64,000 bases of DNA, from the NCBI RefSeq assembly GCF_050948215.1, contig NC_135157.1:1984001-2048000 (forward strand), read 5' to 3'. The position numbers were made by a program, and so were the translations under genes. Below the pieces are notes generated by a model. That model had not been told where the DNA came from and ran no database searches. It saw nothing but the letters and a program-made list of their open reading frames with translations. This document shows, one piece after another, positions 46,864 to 60,930 of this stretch; positions within the stretch are counted from its first letter, which is position 1, and each line of letters opens with the position of its first letter. Source of the DNA: Halictus rubicundus (lineage: Eukaryota > Arthropoda > Insecta > Hymenoptera > Halictidae).

Positions 46864-47500
46864 GCGGAGAGCGAAGCTGCGACGAATATAACAAAGAAGT
46901 CGAAGAAGAAACCTGCCCACTTCCGGCATCTCGTTAATTAATTAAATTAAGATGCTGCCTGTACCGCTCCGCTGCCCTGATGCTCTACGCGACTTCGAAA
47001 TGGCAGGGGCCATGCCGGCGTTTCCCACGAATGCAAATTAATTGCACGATCCTAAGACACGTTGAATCGGAGAGCGAGCATGGCTGAGGAATTGCAAGGT
47101 GTTGTAACCGATGTGGCACGGTGCTTTACTGGATATTCTTACTAATGGTGATCGATTGGAGGCTAGCGTTTTTCAATGATATTGAGCGCTGCGTTTGGAG
47201 AACATTCATCTTAATCCGTAAGGCTAACGCAAACTAACTAAACCAGTCTTAACTTTATTTAATCGATGTAAGCTAACTAGGACAACTTGCTAATCGAAAT
47301 CTACGTAGCTAAACTAATTGTAAGCCTAGCTCTAAGCAATTATTGTAATTTAAACCAAACCCGAGTGCAGTTACTGTACTCTGATCGGGAACCAACTTAC
47401 CCTAAACTTATTTCTACTTAAGGAGAAGTTTCTTAAGTTGGAATTAACCTTTTAACCTTTCTTCTCTCGCTGAATGTATTGATAGCATCGGATCGCCCTT
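45794..47500. other. Unique noncoding sequence with (TC)n microsatellite
   Basis: A (TC)n run lies at about 46829-46860. CpG-rich frames at 46160-46941 overlap on both strands and are unrecognised. A stretch with several GCTAA(C/G) words occurs at 47220-47330. No gene supported. Confidence 0.4.
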
Positions 47501-47504
47501 TCGA

Positions 47505-47716
47505 CACGTTGACTGCCGCGTGAACTTTGTTTCGCACGAGTCCTGCCTAATTCATTCGTATCAGAGCTATTAATAATTATTATTAGTTATTTGATAGCGA
47601 AGTTATACGATAATACTATATACTAGTAAAATAGTATTACTATACTATAATTTAGTTCATTTTCCAATGAATAAATTGAGTACCAGTCACCGGTCACCAC
47701 CACGACAATCAACGTG
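47505..47716. mobile_element. TTAA-type MITE, left flank mutated, 212 bp
   Basis: Ends CACGTTGACTGCCG and, reverse complemented, CACGTTGATTGTCG. Right flank TTAA (47717-47720); left flank TCGA, probably a mutated TTAA. AT-rich interior with TAATAATTATTATTAG and TATACTAGTAAAATAGTATTA palindromic stretches. Member of the CACGTT-ended group. Confidence 0.65.
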
Positions 47717-49215
47717 TTAATTTGGTTCGTTACCGTTGGTGATCTTTCGATTAGGCATGTGGTGCATATAGGCTGCTGGCAATTAACTATCGCGTTAGTA
47801 ATAGAAACGACGTTAGACGGGAGGACGCAACCCGGGGTACTTAGAGAAGTATTCTAGAAAATGTTTTCGGAACTTATTCTTAACTTGAGAAAACAGACCG
47901 CCTTTCCATTCTGTAACTTATGCGCGCATAAATTCCCGAGGACAATAATTGATATTCATATCCACCCTCTCAACTCGTGATATCCAAGTTTCAGCATGAC
48001 CATCGGTGCGGCTCGTAAGCACAATAGTTTTCGCATGATTGAAAAGCAAGCGCGATCAAGAAATAGACGAACAGCGGCGGGGAACGACTACTATCGAACG
48101 TGAAAAGGGCGCAAACGACGCGACGATTCTATCGGGTTGGCCTGGTGCACCATTTCTCATTATTTGAGCCGATGCCCACGGGCGCAACGTATGCGATTAG
48201 CAATTCTTCCTGCACTCGAACCAGAGATGCCTCTCCTCGCTTTTGTGCTACGCCACCCCCGTCTTCTATTTTTCGCACCCCCGTGGCCTCGAACCGGCTG
48301 TGAATCAGGAGTCATACGCGTGTGTACACACGCCCCTCCTCTCCGAGGGGTGGCTGCGCGCGGGCCTGATTTTTCGGCGGTGTAGCCTGCGCCCCATCGG
48401 CTGAGTTATGGCATCCATAACTAGCACCTACGTCTTTCATTAACCCCGGCATTGTCGCGTGTCTGCGAGACCGCGTCGTCGGAGAGGGGAGCCAAAGGGA
48501 TCGTCCGGGGATGAGACACCTATTTGTTTTTGCACAGCTCGTATTTGCCTGCCATATGTCCCACTTATCGTGGCTCCGTGAACAGAACAGCCTGCCACGG
48601 ACGCGCCGTCGCGCTGATCGATTCTGTTCTTTGTCTATGGATCCTCGATAGAATAGGATCCGGATGGAATCCACGATGGCGAGGATTACACCGGCCAGGC
48701 CGGCTGCACCCCTATTTTCACGGCAAACAACATCAATCACGATCGGTACTAGATACCGTGCGACATCTTGGCTAATGGATAAGAACGGTTGCCCGATCGA
48801 GGATCGCGCGACGATTCTGTGGATACTGTATCGCCGTGTGAGCATCTGCGCGCAATTTGTCCGGAACCGTGGACCAAATTGAAAAAAGGTTTTTGTTTGT
48901 GAAATCTGACCAATGCTATTATCCGTTTGCGGTCCGACGTGTTTTCTCTCTTTAATTCAGAGCTTGTTAAAACATTGTATGTATGTATGACAGCCTATGC
49001 AGAGCAGCTGAGAGATACTGTAATTGTTGTTACATACCATGCAATTGGTATGCAATTCACTAAAAAGAATTATCGACGTTTTCTGCACTTGACAAAGAAT
49101 ATCTTTTGACTTCCCAATATTATTGCTTTCCTTCAAAGTAAAATATTCTCTTACCTTTCCCTATACAATCATGCAAAAATCACTTCTCAGTTTGTGCCTG
49201 GTCGAAAATGATTAA

Positions 49216-49530
49216 CACGTTCGGGGACGCAAATGCTATAGCATACATTTTCGTAGTGATGCAAAATACCGTGAATGCTATAGCATTCAAATTTTAAAGC
49301 CAATTTTTATTCATTTAATTTTATACAACCTTAAGTTTTTGTAATTAATATACATTTCAAATTGAAAATTGTTTTTGTAATTAATATACATTTCAATTGT
49401 CATTATTAATGACAGTTAACTTATTATTATTGTTTGTTTCTAATCAGATTTCGGATAGTACAACTACTTTCAAGAAAAATTGCCTGTCTATTTTTGCAGC
49501 TCACTGAAATTTTTACTGTCCGTGAACGTG
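49216..49530. mobile_element. TTAA-type MITE with internal repeats, 315 bp
   Basis: Flanked by TTAA (49212-49215 and 49531-49534). Ends CACGTTCGGGGACG and, reverse complemented, CACGTTCACGGACAG. Inside are two copies of ATGCTATAGCAT (about 49228 and 49275), a perfect palindrome, and a tandem pair of TTTTTGTAATTAATATACATTTCAA units (about 49337 and 49373). Noncoding. Confidence 0.85.
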
Positions 49531-49539
49531 TTAATGTTT

Positions 49540-51190
49540 AAAACGTCTTTGGGACCGAAACTACGCGAAGCGTTACATAATAGGTTCTTAAGGCTGTCAT
49601 ATGACATCCTCAAAACGAAAAATGTTTTTATTTTGTTCCAGCGTTTGTTTGAGTATTTAGTTTTGTTCGGTTGAAACAGTTTGATTTGAAACTGCATAGG
49701 AAGAGATTCAGGGCATTTTGTATATGCGCACTAAAACTTACAAAAGATCATATTCAAGTTATACAAAACCGATTTTAATGGAACATTTGTGAGTGGTAGT
49801 TTTTAGAAAAATATTCGACACATGTTTTTTTTTGGCGGCCATCGTCCACATTAAAGGGTCAAAAGGTCATAACCATTTTATTCAATATTTTGGAAACTTT
49901 TACAACTAGAGGTTTAAGTGGCAAAGTTGCGTATTTTTTTAATAAAGATTAAATCTTCGGAAATGAAAAATCACTATTTACTTAAACAATATCGTAAAAA
50001 TGCGAATTATTTTTGCAATTTTATAAAATAGAATGTAATGACAAAATCATACTTCAAAACTAATTAAATAAATTATGGACTATTCTGCTTATTTCAAAGC
50101 CTGAAAAGCTATACTTGTGTTTTAGACCATACTTTTCAGACATTTCCAATTATTTGGCAGAAAAATATTTCAAACAAAAATAAATCAGCATTCAGCACGC
50201 TACGAATTACAATACAAAATTACAATTTTGGTAATATTAAAAATCAAGATCACCTTGACTTTTTAAGTGTTGTTACATATTTTTGAATGCATAATATAAT
50301 AGCAGACGAGTTTAACGATATACCATACTATGATATGAAATCTCGAAGTAACGTTAATATAGCTTTGAACAGCTAATTCTTGGATCTGACCCACTGTGCT
50401 CCGCGGCCGGGTCGCACGCAATATCGTGATATTATGGTCGGTGCAATTCCAAAGCGATGTATAGCCCCTTGTCGTTTTTTTTCGATAGCCAACAGCCGGT
50501 CGAGAGTTTATTAAAATGTTTATTCGACGACGCTGAAATCTACCCTCGTCTATTTTTCAGTCCTCCGCCGGACTCTCTACCGGCGCGTTTCCCACGCATT
50601 TCGAATTTCGCCATAGTACCGCGCGCGCATAGATCGCCCGGAGCGGAGCAAAGCGCTCGAAAAAAAAAAAATATCCCCGGGTGAATGAAAAACAAAAAAA
50701 AAACACACACACACGAACGGCGGCGCGGCACCAGTAAGGTCCCCCACCACTGGCAAATTACTACTTTTGCTTTGGTTTTCCCATCGTTAGCGCGTAGTTT
50801 TTCGCCGATATAACCGGACGCGCGGCGCAGCGCAAACAAGCTCGCGTGCACGGTCCGGGCTTGCTGCGCGGCTCGGATCGTGTGTATTTGTGTCAAAAAT
50901 TTCATCGAACCGGATTTCAGAATTCATCGCTTTGGCAGCGGCGCATGTAACTTTATTTAAAATTAATCGAGAACGGTATTGTCCGATCCGGAAAAATATC
51001 GTACTCGTTGCGAAGGGGACGCGTCCGGCCGGTACAGACGTCTCTTGCAAAAAAAAACACAGGTTTGTATAGGCCGTCTATTGTAACAGCTCGCGGAAAT
51101 TATTCATAAAAATGATAAATTAAATTTGTTTATCTTCGGAAAAATTTACGTTATCACCTTCAATGTACGCTTCTTCGGCAGCTACACGCT
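49540..51190. other. Unique noncoding sequence
   Basis: AT-rich to about 50390, then CpG-rich to about 51060 with A-runs and a short (CA)n tract near 50690-50713. Overlapping frames at 50457-51072 are unrecognised. No gene supported. Confidence 0.4.
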
Positions 51191-51196
51191 TAAGGG

Positions 51197-51295
51197 TCGG
51201 GTTATACTAGTCGGTCCGGACCCTAAGGGTGTATAAACGCTAGATAAAAAAACAGGATAACACCCTCACGGTCTGGACCGACTAGAATAAACCGA
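51197..51295. mobile_element. Short foldback element with AGTCGGTCCGGACC arms
   Basis: The left arm TCGGGTTATACTAGTCGGTCC continues through GGACCCTAAGGGTGT. The right arm, reverse complemented, reads TCGGTTTATTCTAGTCGGTCC and continues AGACCGTGAGGGTGT. The arms are about 35 bp and the spacer about 27 bp. No clear target duplication. It may be a minimal MITE. Confidence 0.65.
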
Positions 51296-51299
51296 GCCT

Positions 51300-54200
51300 G
51301 ATTCAGCATCGTTCCCATTGGGCAAAACAGTGCTGCAACTCTTCAGATGAAATTCCTTTCGACACCATCGTCGCTTCCTGTTTTGTCGTGTTTTTGTCAT
51401 AAATGCAGAAAATCCGCAGTCCAGTGATATTTCAATCGGAGAGATGGCAGGATATGATGACAGAAATTTGGTACCTGCGGTTCCACCGACTGCGATCATT
51501 TTGAAAGGGTGATAAGGGGACAAGGAGAGGGGAATAGAAGAGCAAGGGGGTAAACGAGGCGGTGTCGCGATGAGGAACGAGTTGTATTTTTAGCGCAACC
51601 TTTCTCGTCTGGGTGGCCTCGGACGCTTTTTACTGTCTACTAAACACCGACCAAAGATAAACTAATTTGTCCCAAATTTATAAAGTCCGACCGCCCTTCC
51701 TGCGTCTTCGAAATGATACACGGTTCGTTTCTCCGTTTAAACAAATATCGTTTACATTGCGGCTGTATCCGATAGCTCTGTGACTTCGATGGACAAGATT
51801 TATATTTGTAGCGTCGCAAAATAAAGATAAATTGTTTCCAATGATTCTGCAAAATCGGCAAAATACATTTTTGAAGGTCTGACACGTTAGGTGGATCGAT
51901 AGCAACCAGAATGGATTTTTAAGAAACTAAACAAGTTAGAATACCATGGATCTCTTCGCGTGACACTATAGGCGACACTATAAATGGCTAAAATGGTTGC
52001 AATTGCATCTATTAGAAACATTCATATTTAAGACAGCTACATACGTATCCGATAAAATATGTATTCTAATTCGAAAAAGTTGATATTGGTCTAATAAAAT
52101 AATAGAAAAATACAAAAAACTTTGGCAAACTCCCTCAAATATATTTACTGAAAGACATCGTATTTTCAAAAGCTTCCGATGCAATGTGAATATGGTGATA
52201 GGAAGAAAACGTTCTATTTCAATTATTTCATTCATCAACCACACAAATCTCAGAATCTTTATTTGAACTAGTATATTACCCAATCAAGCACTACGAACAG
52301 CTGAGGTTTATAAAAACATTTTTATATTCTAGCCTGTTTTTCCCGGCTGTTAATATCGCGTCGACTTCTTGGTCATTAGCTAGTCTTCAGATTGGTGATT
52401 ATACGTATTTCCGAGTATAACTTGGAGACTGTTAGGAAATTTAAGATGTTTACTACGTGATCTTCTGACAATAAGTCCAAAATAGAACCTGTTGTAAAAA
52501 CAGAATTTGCTAATTGTATCGGAAAATGTACAACTACACAAAATGTCGTCAATTAACATTAGTTAAGAATAGTAGGTAGATATAAGATACACACAATCAC
52601 ACAGATTTTAGATCTTACATTTGTAGACTTATTTAAATCCGTTTGAATAGAAATATAAAATTGATGAACAGTAGAAGAAATAATATTGGTGATATTTAAC
52701 ACACAGACCAATAATAATGGTAGTATTAACGACTAAAACAAAATTAGCAGCTACTAATGAACGTTGTTGTAACAAGTGAAAAACGAAACGAATTTTCCAA
52801 AAAAATCGAAGTCCGAATTGCGTCATCTTTCATTTCGTAAGTCTCTTTAGCTTTTCCAGGAATTCTGTAAAATTTCGATCGCTATATTCCACGGAGTAAA
52901 ATACAGAGGATAACTGAGGGATACGGTGCGGCATTGGCATGAGTGCGGAACCGGTTGCATGTGCTGGTCACGTCGCTGGATGAGAAACTCCTGCACGGAT
53001 TTCGGGCGAACCGGACGGTACACAGGGCTGCGCCGTTTCGCTGGTGATTAATACGAATCGACAGATCGACGCTGCTGCTGCTGCAACAGCACGAAATATC
53101 GTCGATAAATTGTCGACGAGCCCGTAACGGTCTCGCGGACAAGGAGATATTTTTTGTTTCGGGCTGATATCTTTTCACACTGGGCGAAAGTCGTCGGTGC
53201 CCACAGCCCGTAACAAATGGCGCGAGCAGCTTGATACGAGCGTGACACGGATTGCTTCGTTACCGTTCCATTGAAGGGCCATTAATCGATTGATCCGTCG
53301 CACTCTGTAATTTGTTCCTGGATGAATCCACCACGTTCCTGGCAGCCGGCGAGAACTTCAGCTTAAGAAGTTCGCGAACGGAGAGTTGGAAAAGGAACGA
53401 ACTGCGATTGGTCGGCTCGATAGTTACCGAGATGTTCGAGGCTTCTTGAATTTTTTGGAAGAACCGTAATGGAAATGAAATTCTACTTCGCTGTACGGGG
53501 TGGTCTACAATTTAGTCCTCACGATTATTACAGGCGCTTCGGATAGTCCAACGAAAAAATGTTTCGAACAACAGATCTATTTCTAAGTCGTGGTCACTTT
53601 GAATTTTCTAAATGGTACTGTGTATGGTATGTTTGACTGCATACTTCTATGGGCGATCTCGAGAAAAATTTAATGCTCTACTACACTATGACCTTCCGTT
53701 GACCTTGAACTAAAAAAATTGGTATTAAATAGCGATTCTTCTTCCGTAACAAAGCTTTATCATTTCTTTTATTTCTTCGAAGAAATTTTAATCTTTTTTG
53801 AAACAAATTGTGTGAAGGTAACAATGACTAAATGTAAGACTGTACAGCAATGCAAAGTGTTGCATAGAAGGATTAGGTGATCCAGACAAATTATATGTGT
53901 TTAGACAGTCTCGGCGCGGCAGCTGAAATAATATGCTTAGAAATAGAACAGAAACGGAACCTCACAACAGAAAGTACACCATTATACCGCGAATACCGCA
54001 GACGGATACAGTCAAAGGCGAAGGGTACGTTCAGAACGTTCATCATCTGAATTAATAATGGGGCAAATAGGATTTGACGATCGTATTTGGAGATAATCGA
54101 CCTAAGAGATTCATAGTTGCAAATGCTACGATAACTATCAGTATTATGTCATCTATATTACGTTAGTTACATATGCAGGTACATTACTTTATACAATATT

Positions 54201-56150
54201 TTTTGTTTCATAAAATAAATATTATAAATATACAATAAAACTTCTGGAAGTAATATAATTTTGAAAAATCTCTTCGTTTCATACATAGAATATACGATAG
54301 GTAAGCGTTCTGAAAATTAATCGCTCATTAATATTCTCTTCTACAATTAATATTTGAAGTAGAAAATTCTTTTAAACACACGCTGGTCTTCTCACTGTAA
54401 CAAATATGGTACAGGTATATGGTACAAATATGATATCTTTTCTTAACTGACAATGAGCTGAAGCCGCTCTCGTCTCCATTCATTTCCTTTTCCTGTCTCA
54501 TTTCCCGTTATCTTACCTTATTAGTACTTCTTCCTCTCATCCCATATCCGCCACTCTTTGTTCATACTTCACCTTTACCTGGATGGTCTCCTCCCCCTGT
54601 CCTCCTCCTTCTTCCGCTATCTTCATCAATTTGAACTGCATTTTACTTCGCTTCCATGTCAAACCTTTTTTCATACTTTTTACCCTTCCCAGGGTCGACT
54701 TTTTCTGCTCGCTTCCACGGTCTCGTTCTTTTTTGTTTTATAACTGCCATTTTGTACATCTCCCCTCACGCCGCGACTTCACTAACCTCCGTCACTCTCG
54801 CGTTTCACTCTAATATCCTATTTATTATTTTTTTCATATTTCGCCGCTTCCCTTTTCATCATCATCTCCTTGTTCCCGTGTCTTTCTCTCTCCCTTTTTA
54901 TTTCCTGTAACTCTATTCTTTATTTTCAATATATCTTTTCTCTCCATTTTTTCGATTTCCCTTCATTGCTTTGATCAACCAACCGGAATAAAGTCTCGTA
55001 TTCTATTTTCAATTATAAATTTTTCAATTAAATTACTTTGGTACCTTCTACGAGTTACCATTTTTTTTCTCTTTTAATACATGTTCTTTAGTACTTACAT
55101 TTTAAAATGTGCTCATACCGCCGGTGAATAACAGTAAAACAGACCTGGGCACATTTTACGTGCAATAAAAAATAATCACTCGAAACACTTTGTTATTTTT
55201 ATTATACCAATAACGCAGAGTTAATCTTCACTTGCGTATTTTTTTCAATCGCACTCTTCAAATAAAATTGATGTTTTTATCGAAGTAACGAGATAATTAT
55301 TAAATTTATATATGATAATTTGTATTCGGAGAGAAACTGTAGGAAAGTCTGCATTTCTGGCGTAGTTTTTATCGTAGTAACGATAATAACACGAAATAAA
55401 AAGAATTTTGGATTTCCCGTTATTAAATATATTGTACAAATAAAGTTCCATTTAAAGCAGGGTTCAGAATTAAACATAAAATGTATATAATTTCTGTGCA
55501 AAATAAAAAATGAGTTTGGCTGCTCAGCATACTTTCTAAATATTACAAATTGATTAGGGAGCATTTTGGAGGAATTTCGTGCTTCGAAACGCAATGCTCG
55601 AACAACTGCGAGAATTGGGGAAATGTTTGTTTCGGAGGAAAATATTTAGCCAGGTAGTAGGAACGGTATATCTCTCGCGGCCATAAATCTGTATCGAATC
55701 AATTTTCTCCCGGGCCGGAGGGTGCTGCGCGAACGGAAGCATCAAGCGATGAATTCACGCGGCGCGCACGATATTTCCATAATTTCAATAACGCGCAACT
55801 TTCTCGCCGGCTTAATATGCCGTAAAAATAATTACTCCCGCGGAAATGGATCCGAGAACGATCGCAACACCAGTCGCGAAGTCCCAAGTCCTGGGTAATG
55901 ATGACGGTACGTCGCACTCGTCGACAGAGATGACGGATAGGATAAGAAGGCGTACACATTCTTGCATAATTTTTACAAAATTAGTAAGCTCCCGACAATT
56001 TTGTTAATGTGAAGCATATGCAATACTGCAATCCACAGTGATTCAAAGTAATATTCAAACACTATTTAAAAGAGAATAACCTTTTTTTAAAGTGGACCAA
56101 ACGACTTAGAATTTTTAAAAATGTTTTTACTTCAATGCTTAAATATTAAT
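51300..56150. other. Long, mostly unique noncoding block
   Basis: AT-rich with GC-rich patches at 52880-53420 and 55680-55950. A pyrimidine-rich tract at 54480-54960 yields three overlapping plus-strand frames of Phe/Ser/Leu/Pro-rich sequence, best explained by composition. A lone ATGCAGAAAATCCGCAGT terminus lies at about 51402. No gene, RNA gene or intact repeat recognised. Confidence 0.45.
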
Positions 56151-56155
56151 AACTA

Positions 56156-56331
56156 GGCTGCGGATTTTATGCATTTTTAAGAAAACAATGCACAAATATG
56201 AAAGATTATAGCTGATTCATATATTGTTTCCTATGTAACGCGTTTGTTAAAGATGGAAATGAATTTCTATTTATTTCCAGCTACTCACAATTGATTCAGA
56301 CAATTATTATTTTGCATAAACATCCGTGGTC
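56156..56331. mobile_element. MITE with GCTGCGGAT...TATGCA ends, 176 bp
   Basis: Flanked by TA (56154-56155 and 56332-56333). Ends GGCTGCGGATTTTATGCAT and, reverse complemented, GACCACGGATGTTTATGCA. Same family as 12566-12711 and 18129-18315. Noncoding. Confidence 0.65.
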
Positions 56332-56625
56332 TATTGATGACGGACCCGTCAAATTTAATTTCGATTTCGAACAGACGAATAACATTTATATTTTGTAGAT
56401 TACATTGAAGATCTTCATTACGAGTCTGGCAAAGTGGTCGAGCCTTACTTTACTACGTTTTTACATTATTTACAACATTTTTAATCGAGTGACATTCACG
56501 ACAAAATTAGTGCGCAGATACAATCCAAACATATAATTAAAATCCGATCTCTTTCCCAAAATCAGTACAAATCGTAATAAACATTGACGGTGACGTGCAT
56601 CCAGTCAGCGTCAAGGATGCACGTA

Positions 56626-57075
56626 CAGGGTGTCTCACCAGATATTACCACCTTGATTTACGTCATTATTATTATTGGCAGCGACACATGTTTTATGATG
56701 CACATACTAGTGTTGTTAGTTTGTTTGTAAGTGAATGCATCATGAACTTATGAAGGTCAACTTTGATTTTTTAAATGGAACCGTATATTTTTGATACATC
56801 AACCGGCACAGCTTTCTATTCTCCATACAAATGTATTAACCCATATATGTCGAAAAATGATTATTTTAAGAGATATTTTAATTGAAATGCATGGGTTAAT
56901 ACCTTTTTATACGGTTCCATTTAAAAAATCAGATCTGACCTTCGTAAGTCCTTGACACGACCACCCACACAAAACACCAGTACGTGCATCTCTTGAAACC
57001 GTTTAATCTCCATCGAAACATTTCTCGCTGCGAATAATGATAAATCATGCTGGCAATATCTAGTGAGACACCCTG
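56626..57075. mobile_element. Tc1/mariner-like foldback MITE, 450 bp
   Basis: Flanked by TA. Ends CAGGGTGTCTCACCAGATAT and, reverse complemented, CAGGGTGTCTCACTAGATAT. The arms pair for roughly 200 bp, including ATAAAAAGG/ TGGAACCGTAT and TTAACCCAT segments near the centre. Diverged half-copies are at 3190-3710. No coding capacity; a 101-codon minus frame across the right side is accidental. Confidence 0.88.
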
Positions 57076-57079
57076 TACA

Positions 57080-60000
57080 AGGACGTCGATCACGTGACGT
57101 GTCACGATGGATGCACGAGCACGAACTTTTGTAGCCGGGCGCGACGCGGATCCTACATTGTTTCGCCGTGGTAGCAGCAGGAATACGTCGCTTCATTTTT
57201 CTCTCCCTCCTCCGGTGTCTGCACAAGTGTATTTTCCCTTATCCCTTTCGAAGAGACAGGCTCTGGCCCTCTCCCGGAACGCGTTTGTCGGCCCTCGAGT
57301 AGGTGTTATTGTGTTACACGGGATCCGACGAGTTTCAAGATGCCTGCGCCGCGCCGCGCCGCCCGCCGGAGCGCACACGTATCCCGGGCAAACGTGATTA
57401 TTTTTCACAATTTGCTAAGCAGATGCCCCCATTGTGCGGAGCTCTGCTGTCGTGGCGGGAGTTTGTTTTCGCCACCCCTTTCTCGCTCGCTCCCCTTCTT
57501 CCTTTTCCTCTGACCTCTCTCGTCGAGTTCCCGCGCCGCGCCGAGTCGAGTCGCGACCAGCGACAGGATTCTCGTTTTTCTCTTCTTCTATCCACCTGTG
57601 TGTACACGTCGCGTTTATTTGCGAGTACACAGCCCCCGCGATCTCTTTTCCAACCCCCCGCTCGGCTCGGCCCACCAGGAAGCGCGTTCGTTGATACACG
57701 CAGACGACACACAAAACGCGCGAATCCACGCACGCTGCGCCGGGGGCTGCATATTTTAACCAACTTGCCTACGTGCATTGTCTTCCAAGCGTCCCCGTGT
57801 CTCGGCTGCGTGCCCGCACGCCAGAGAGAAATAATGATCGTACCCCCAACAGCATCATCCTGCTCCTCCGTCTATTCTTCGCGGGAGAGCAAAGCACCCG
57901 TGACAACAATGTTGCGCCGCTCGCTCGAGAGATTGCAACGGACCCGTGTCCTTTTCTTCGCTTCGATTGTCGACCCATCTCCCCCGCCCCTCCCAGAACC
58001 ACCGAAGGGTGAGATCGCTGCGAGACTTCTTCCGCGGGGTGTCCCGTTCTTCTATGGAACCGAAACGTGTGCCCGTCATTGAGCATCGGGCTGTTAGGCT
58101 CGTTTCTTTCCGGCGCGTGTCATCCCCGCGAATTCGCAGGGAAGAATGGGGTAATGATGGTCACTTAAGCTATCATAATGAAATTAAATTATGGGGTGAA
58201 ATATTTATTTAAGGGTACGTTTCATAAACTTAAGTTATCCATATATTCGTACAATAAAAAAATATTTTCATAGAAATATTTTTTTATACGCAAAAGTAAA
58301 TCGAAAAGAAAGAGTAACATTTTTTCGTGTAAGTCGAATTTGAAAATTCAGCGAATACGCGTGCTGTTCGATGGGAATCAGCTTATGCCGCTGATCATGA
58401 TCTACCGACTTTACTTCTTGCGTAAGTATACTAAAGCAATCCGACGGATCTTTAAACTCGTTTTTCTCGAAAACGAAGTGTCAAATGAAAAAATTTTATT
58501 CTTTCTTCTCGACTTACTTTTGTGTGTAGAGTTACAATTAAATGGATAGCGTATATTGCATTTATTTTCCATTTCATCTATATTGCTACCGACGTTCTTA
58601 GAAAGATTTAATCTTTTAATATTTCTCCCTTTTATCTCAATCTGTTTATATGTTTTTTTTTTTATTTTTTCTGGTTACTTTCTCCCGAGTTAAGGGGTTC
58701 ATAGCAAGAACAACGATTAATGAACAACAACTGATTACAAACAACAGCTAACTAATTAACAAATAATGGATACTGTAAAACATGACAATTGAAAGATTTC
58801 AAATATATTCTACTAAATGTGAATATTATTATTTCTTTCTTTCAGGTCGAAATAAAATTCTATTCTTTTGTAACTAGTATGTAAGCATCAAAGTGAATGT
58901 AGCAAAACAAATTAGCGCGTCCGACGCAGGTCCATCGTGATCATTTAAAAAAGTTTTTTTGCGAATTTTTTCGTACGTGACAAAAGCAATGTTTAGGTAA
59001 ATATTTTTCAGTGAGAACAAAAACATCTGTCAAGAACGTGTGCTAATTTGTTTTGTAGATAAATATGACCGACGAGTGTAAACAATGCCCCATCCCACCA
59101 TTGGATGCTGTACAGTGTACACGATTTCTCCTACACAGGTTCCTCAAATAATATTTGAACAATATTAAGTTGATCTTAAGTAGATGTCATTCATCTGACT
59201 TAATGTTTTTCCCATTGATTAAAAAGTAATAACATGACGGTTTGAAGAAAAAGGTTCATTTTACGAGAAAACAGCCCTTTATTTGCACATAGATTACACA
59301 AGAATTATGTACGAAAAACTTCAAAACATAGATAATATATTAAAGAATACCTGTACATTTGTTTCGGAGAACAATATTTCAAGAAAATTGCGTTTGAAGA
59401 TCTCAGAACGCTTCTTTTCATGGTACTTTGCTGAACTCACTTTACTTGTTTAATAAATTAGTCTTGCAGTGCCCTGCTCTATATATTTTAGTCTAGCGTA
59501 TCAAAATCATTTAACTATAATACGTAAATTGTAATACATAGTCTGAATTATTCCACTGGGAGTAATAAGAAGTCCGACTTGTCTAGCAAAAATATATTTT
59601 TAAAAACTTACAAATGAAGTTTTAAACGGTCCCAAGCATCATAAGTAGATTCAATGTTTGTTTCGAACAACTTAAATCTAACTTCTAAAAAAATTAATTC
59701 TTAATTTACAAGAAAGAGAACACCTAATTAAAATTTGCTAATCGATTGAGGCGGTCCAACCCCTTGAAGTGGACTCTGCCGAAAACCGATCGCCCCCTTC
59801 GAAGATGTCCAGAAGAGAATTGACATCGATTGGCCTACGTAATTGAATCAGATTCGGGCTTAATGAGCTCATTGTACGTGAGCGGGTACAGTTCATCGAA
59901 GCGTGACGGAGGCATCGGCTGCGTCCGAGCATTCTCGCTGATTCGACTACGTGACAGCTGAATTGCTGCTATCAGGAGGCGATATTCGAATTGTTCCAGT

Positions 60001-60930
60001 GTCGTTGTCGAAGAGAACCATAAGTTCCCGCTCTGTACACACACTTTACCGCAGGTCCCTTTTTTTGGTAGTGATTTACTCGCGAGTCGAATCAATTTCT
60101 CTCGCGTTCCAGAAGGTGATAAATGAAACTCGGGACGCTAGGATCCATCGTCTTTACGGCGTACGTAAATTGCCGCTGATCAATTGGGCATCCTGTTGCT
60201 CACGCCCCCGTGGAGCAATCAGGAACTTCCTTTCGCGAACTACAGTCTCCGTGACACTAATTCGCACCACAACGTCCATTGGGGCGATCCTAAGTAACGT
60301 TGAATATTGCAACGAAATTTCGAAGTTCAAATTTGTGAATTTGAATGTATTTTCACTGTGATCTTTTCTCTATTATGTTCCACAGTGTTTTTACATTTTG
60401 CAGATTTGCACATTTTTACATTTTTCACTTTACCTAAAGAATGTGTACAATACACAATGTTTCAGTTCCAATAATTGCAGAATGAACAGAAAAATTTTTA
60501 AATGTCAAACATTTTATTTAATCAGAAAAATTGCGTAAGATCGCCCATAAAAAGCTTTTCGCCATTTGTTTTTAGACAGTGTACAGATTGTAGCCACTCA
60601 ACTACTTTTTGCTTTCAGATGGTTTTTCGCCAGAAATTTAATTTGATTGTCAACATCACTTTACATACAAGGAACATCACCCAACTGCCAGTTACCGATT
60701 TTTATGAAACTTTGTACATTTATGCTTTCGTCAAGAATATTTGACATGTATATTTTTGCATCAGTGGAAAAACAGGTTTAGGGGGTGAAAACCTTTCAAG
60801 CTCGATTAATTAGATTTTTAAAGGGAATTGTGAAAGCAAAATTTAAGTAAAATTATAGGTGGCGCCACAATAGTGAAACTTGCTATGAGTGTATTTAAAC
60901 ACGGTGTGTTTGTTCCATTTTTTCACAGTA
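57080..60930. other. Unique noncoding block, CpG-rich to about 58140
   Basis: The CpG-rich part carries the longest frame in the window (57303-58082, 259 codons), with overlapping long frames on the other strand and in other phases. That pattern points to low stop density rather than coding. The translation is Arg/Ser/Pro-rich and unrecognised. From 58200 the sequence is AT-rich with nothing identified, apart from a CGAAATAAAATTCTATTC motif at about 58850 shared with 10463-10519. Confidence 0.4.

Noticed and set aside
54480..54960. Three overlapping Phe/Leu/Ser-rich frames resembling membrane segments
   Set aside because: They come from a pyrimidine-rich strand bias. Hydrophobic codons arise automatically and all three phases look alike.
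57303..58082. 259-codon plus-strand open frame
   Set aside because: It lies in CpG-rich sequence with equally long frames in other phases and on the other strand. The translation is Arg/Ser/Pro-rich with no recognisable motif, so it is best explained by low stop density.
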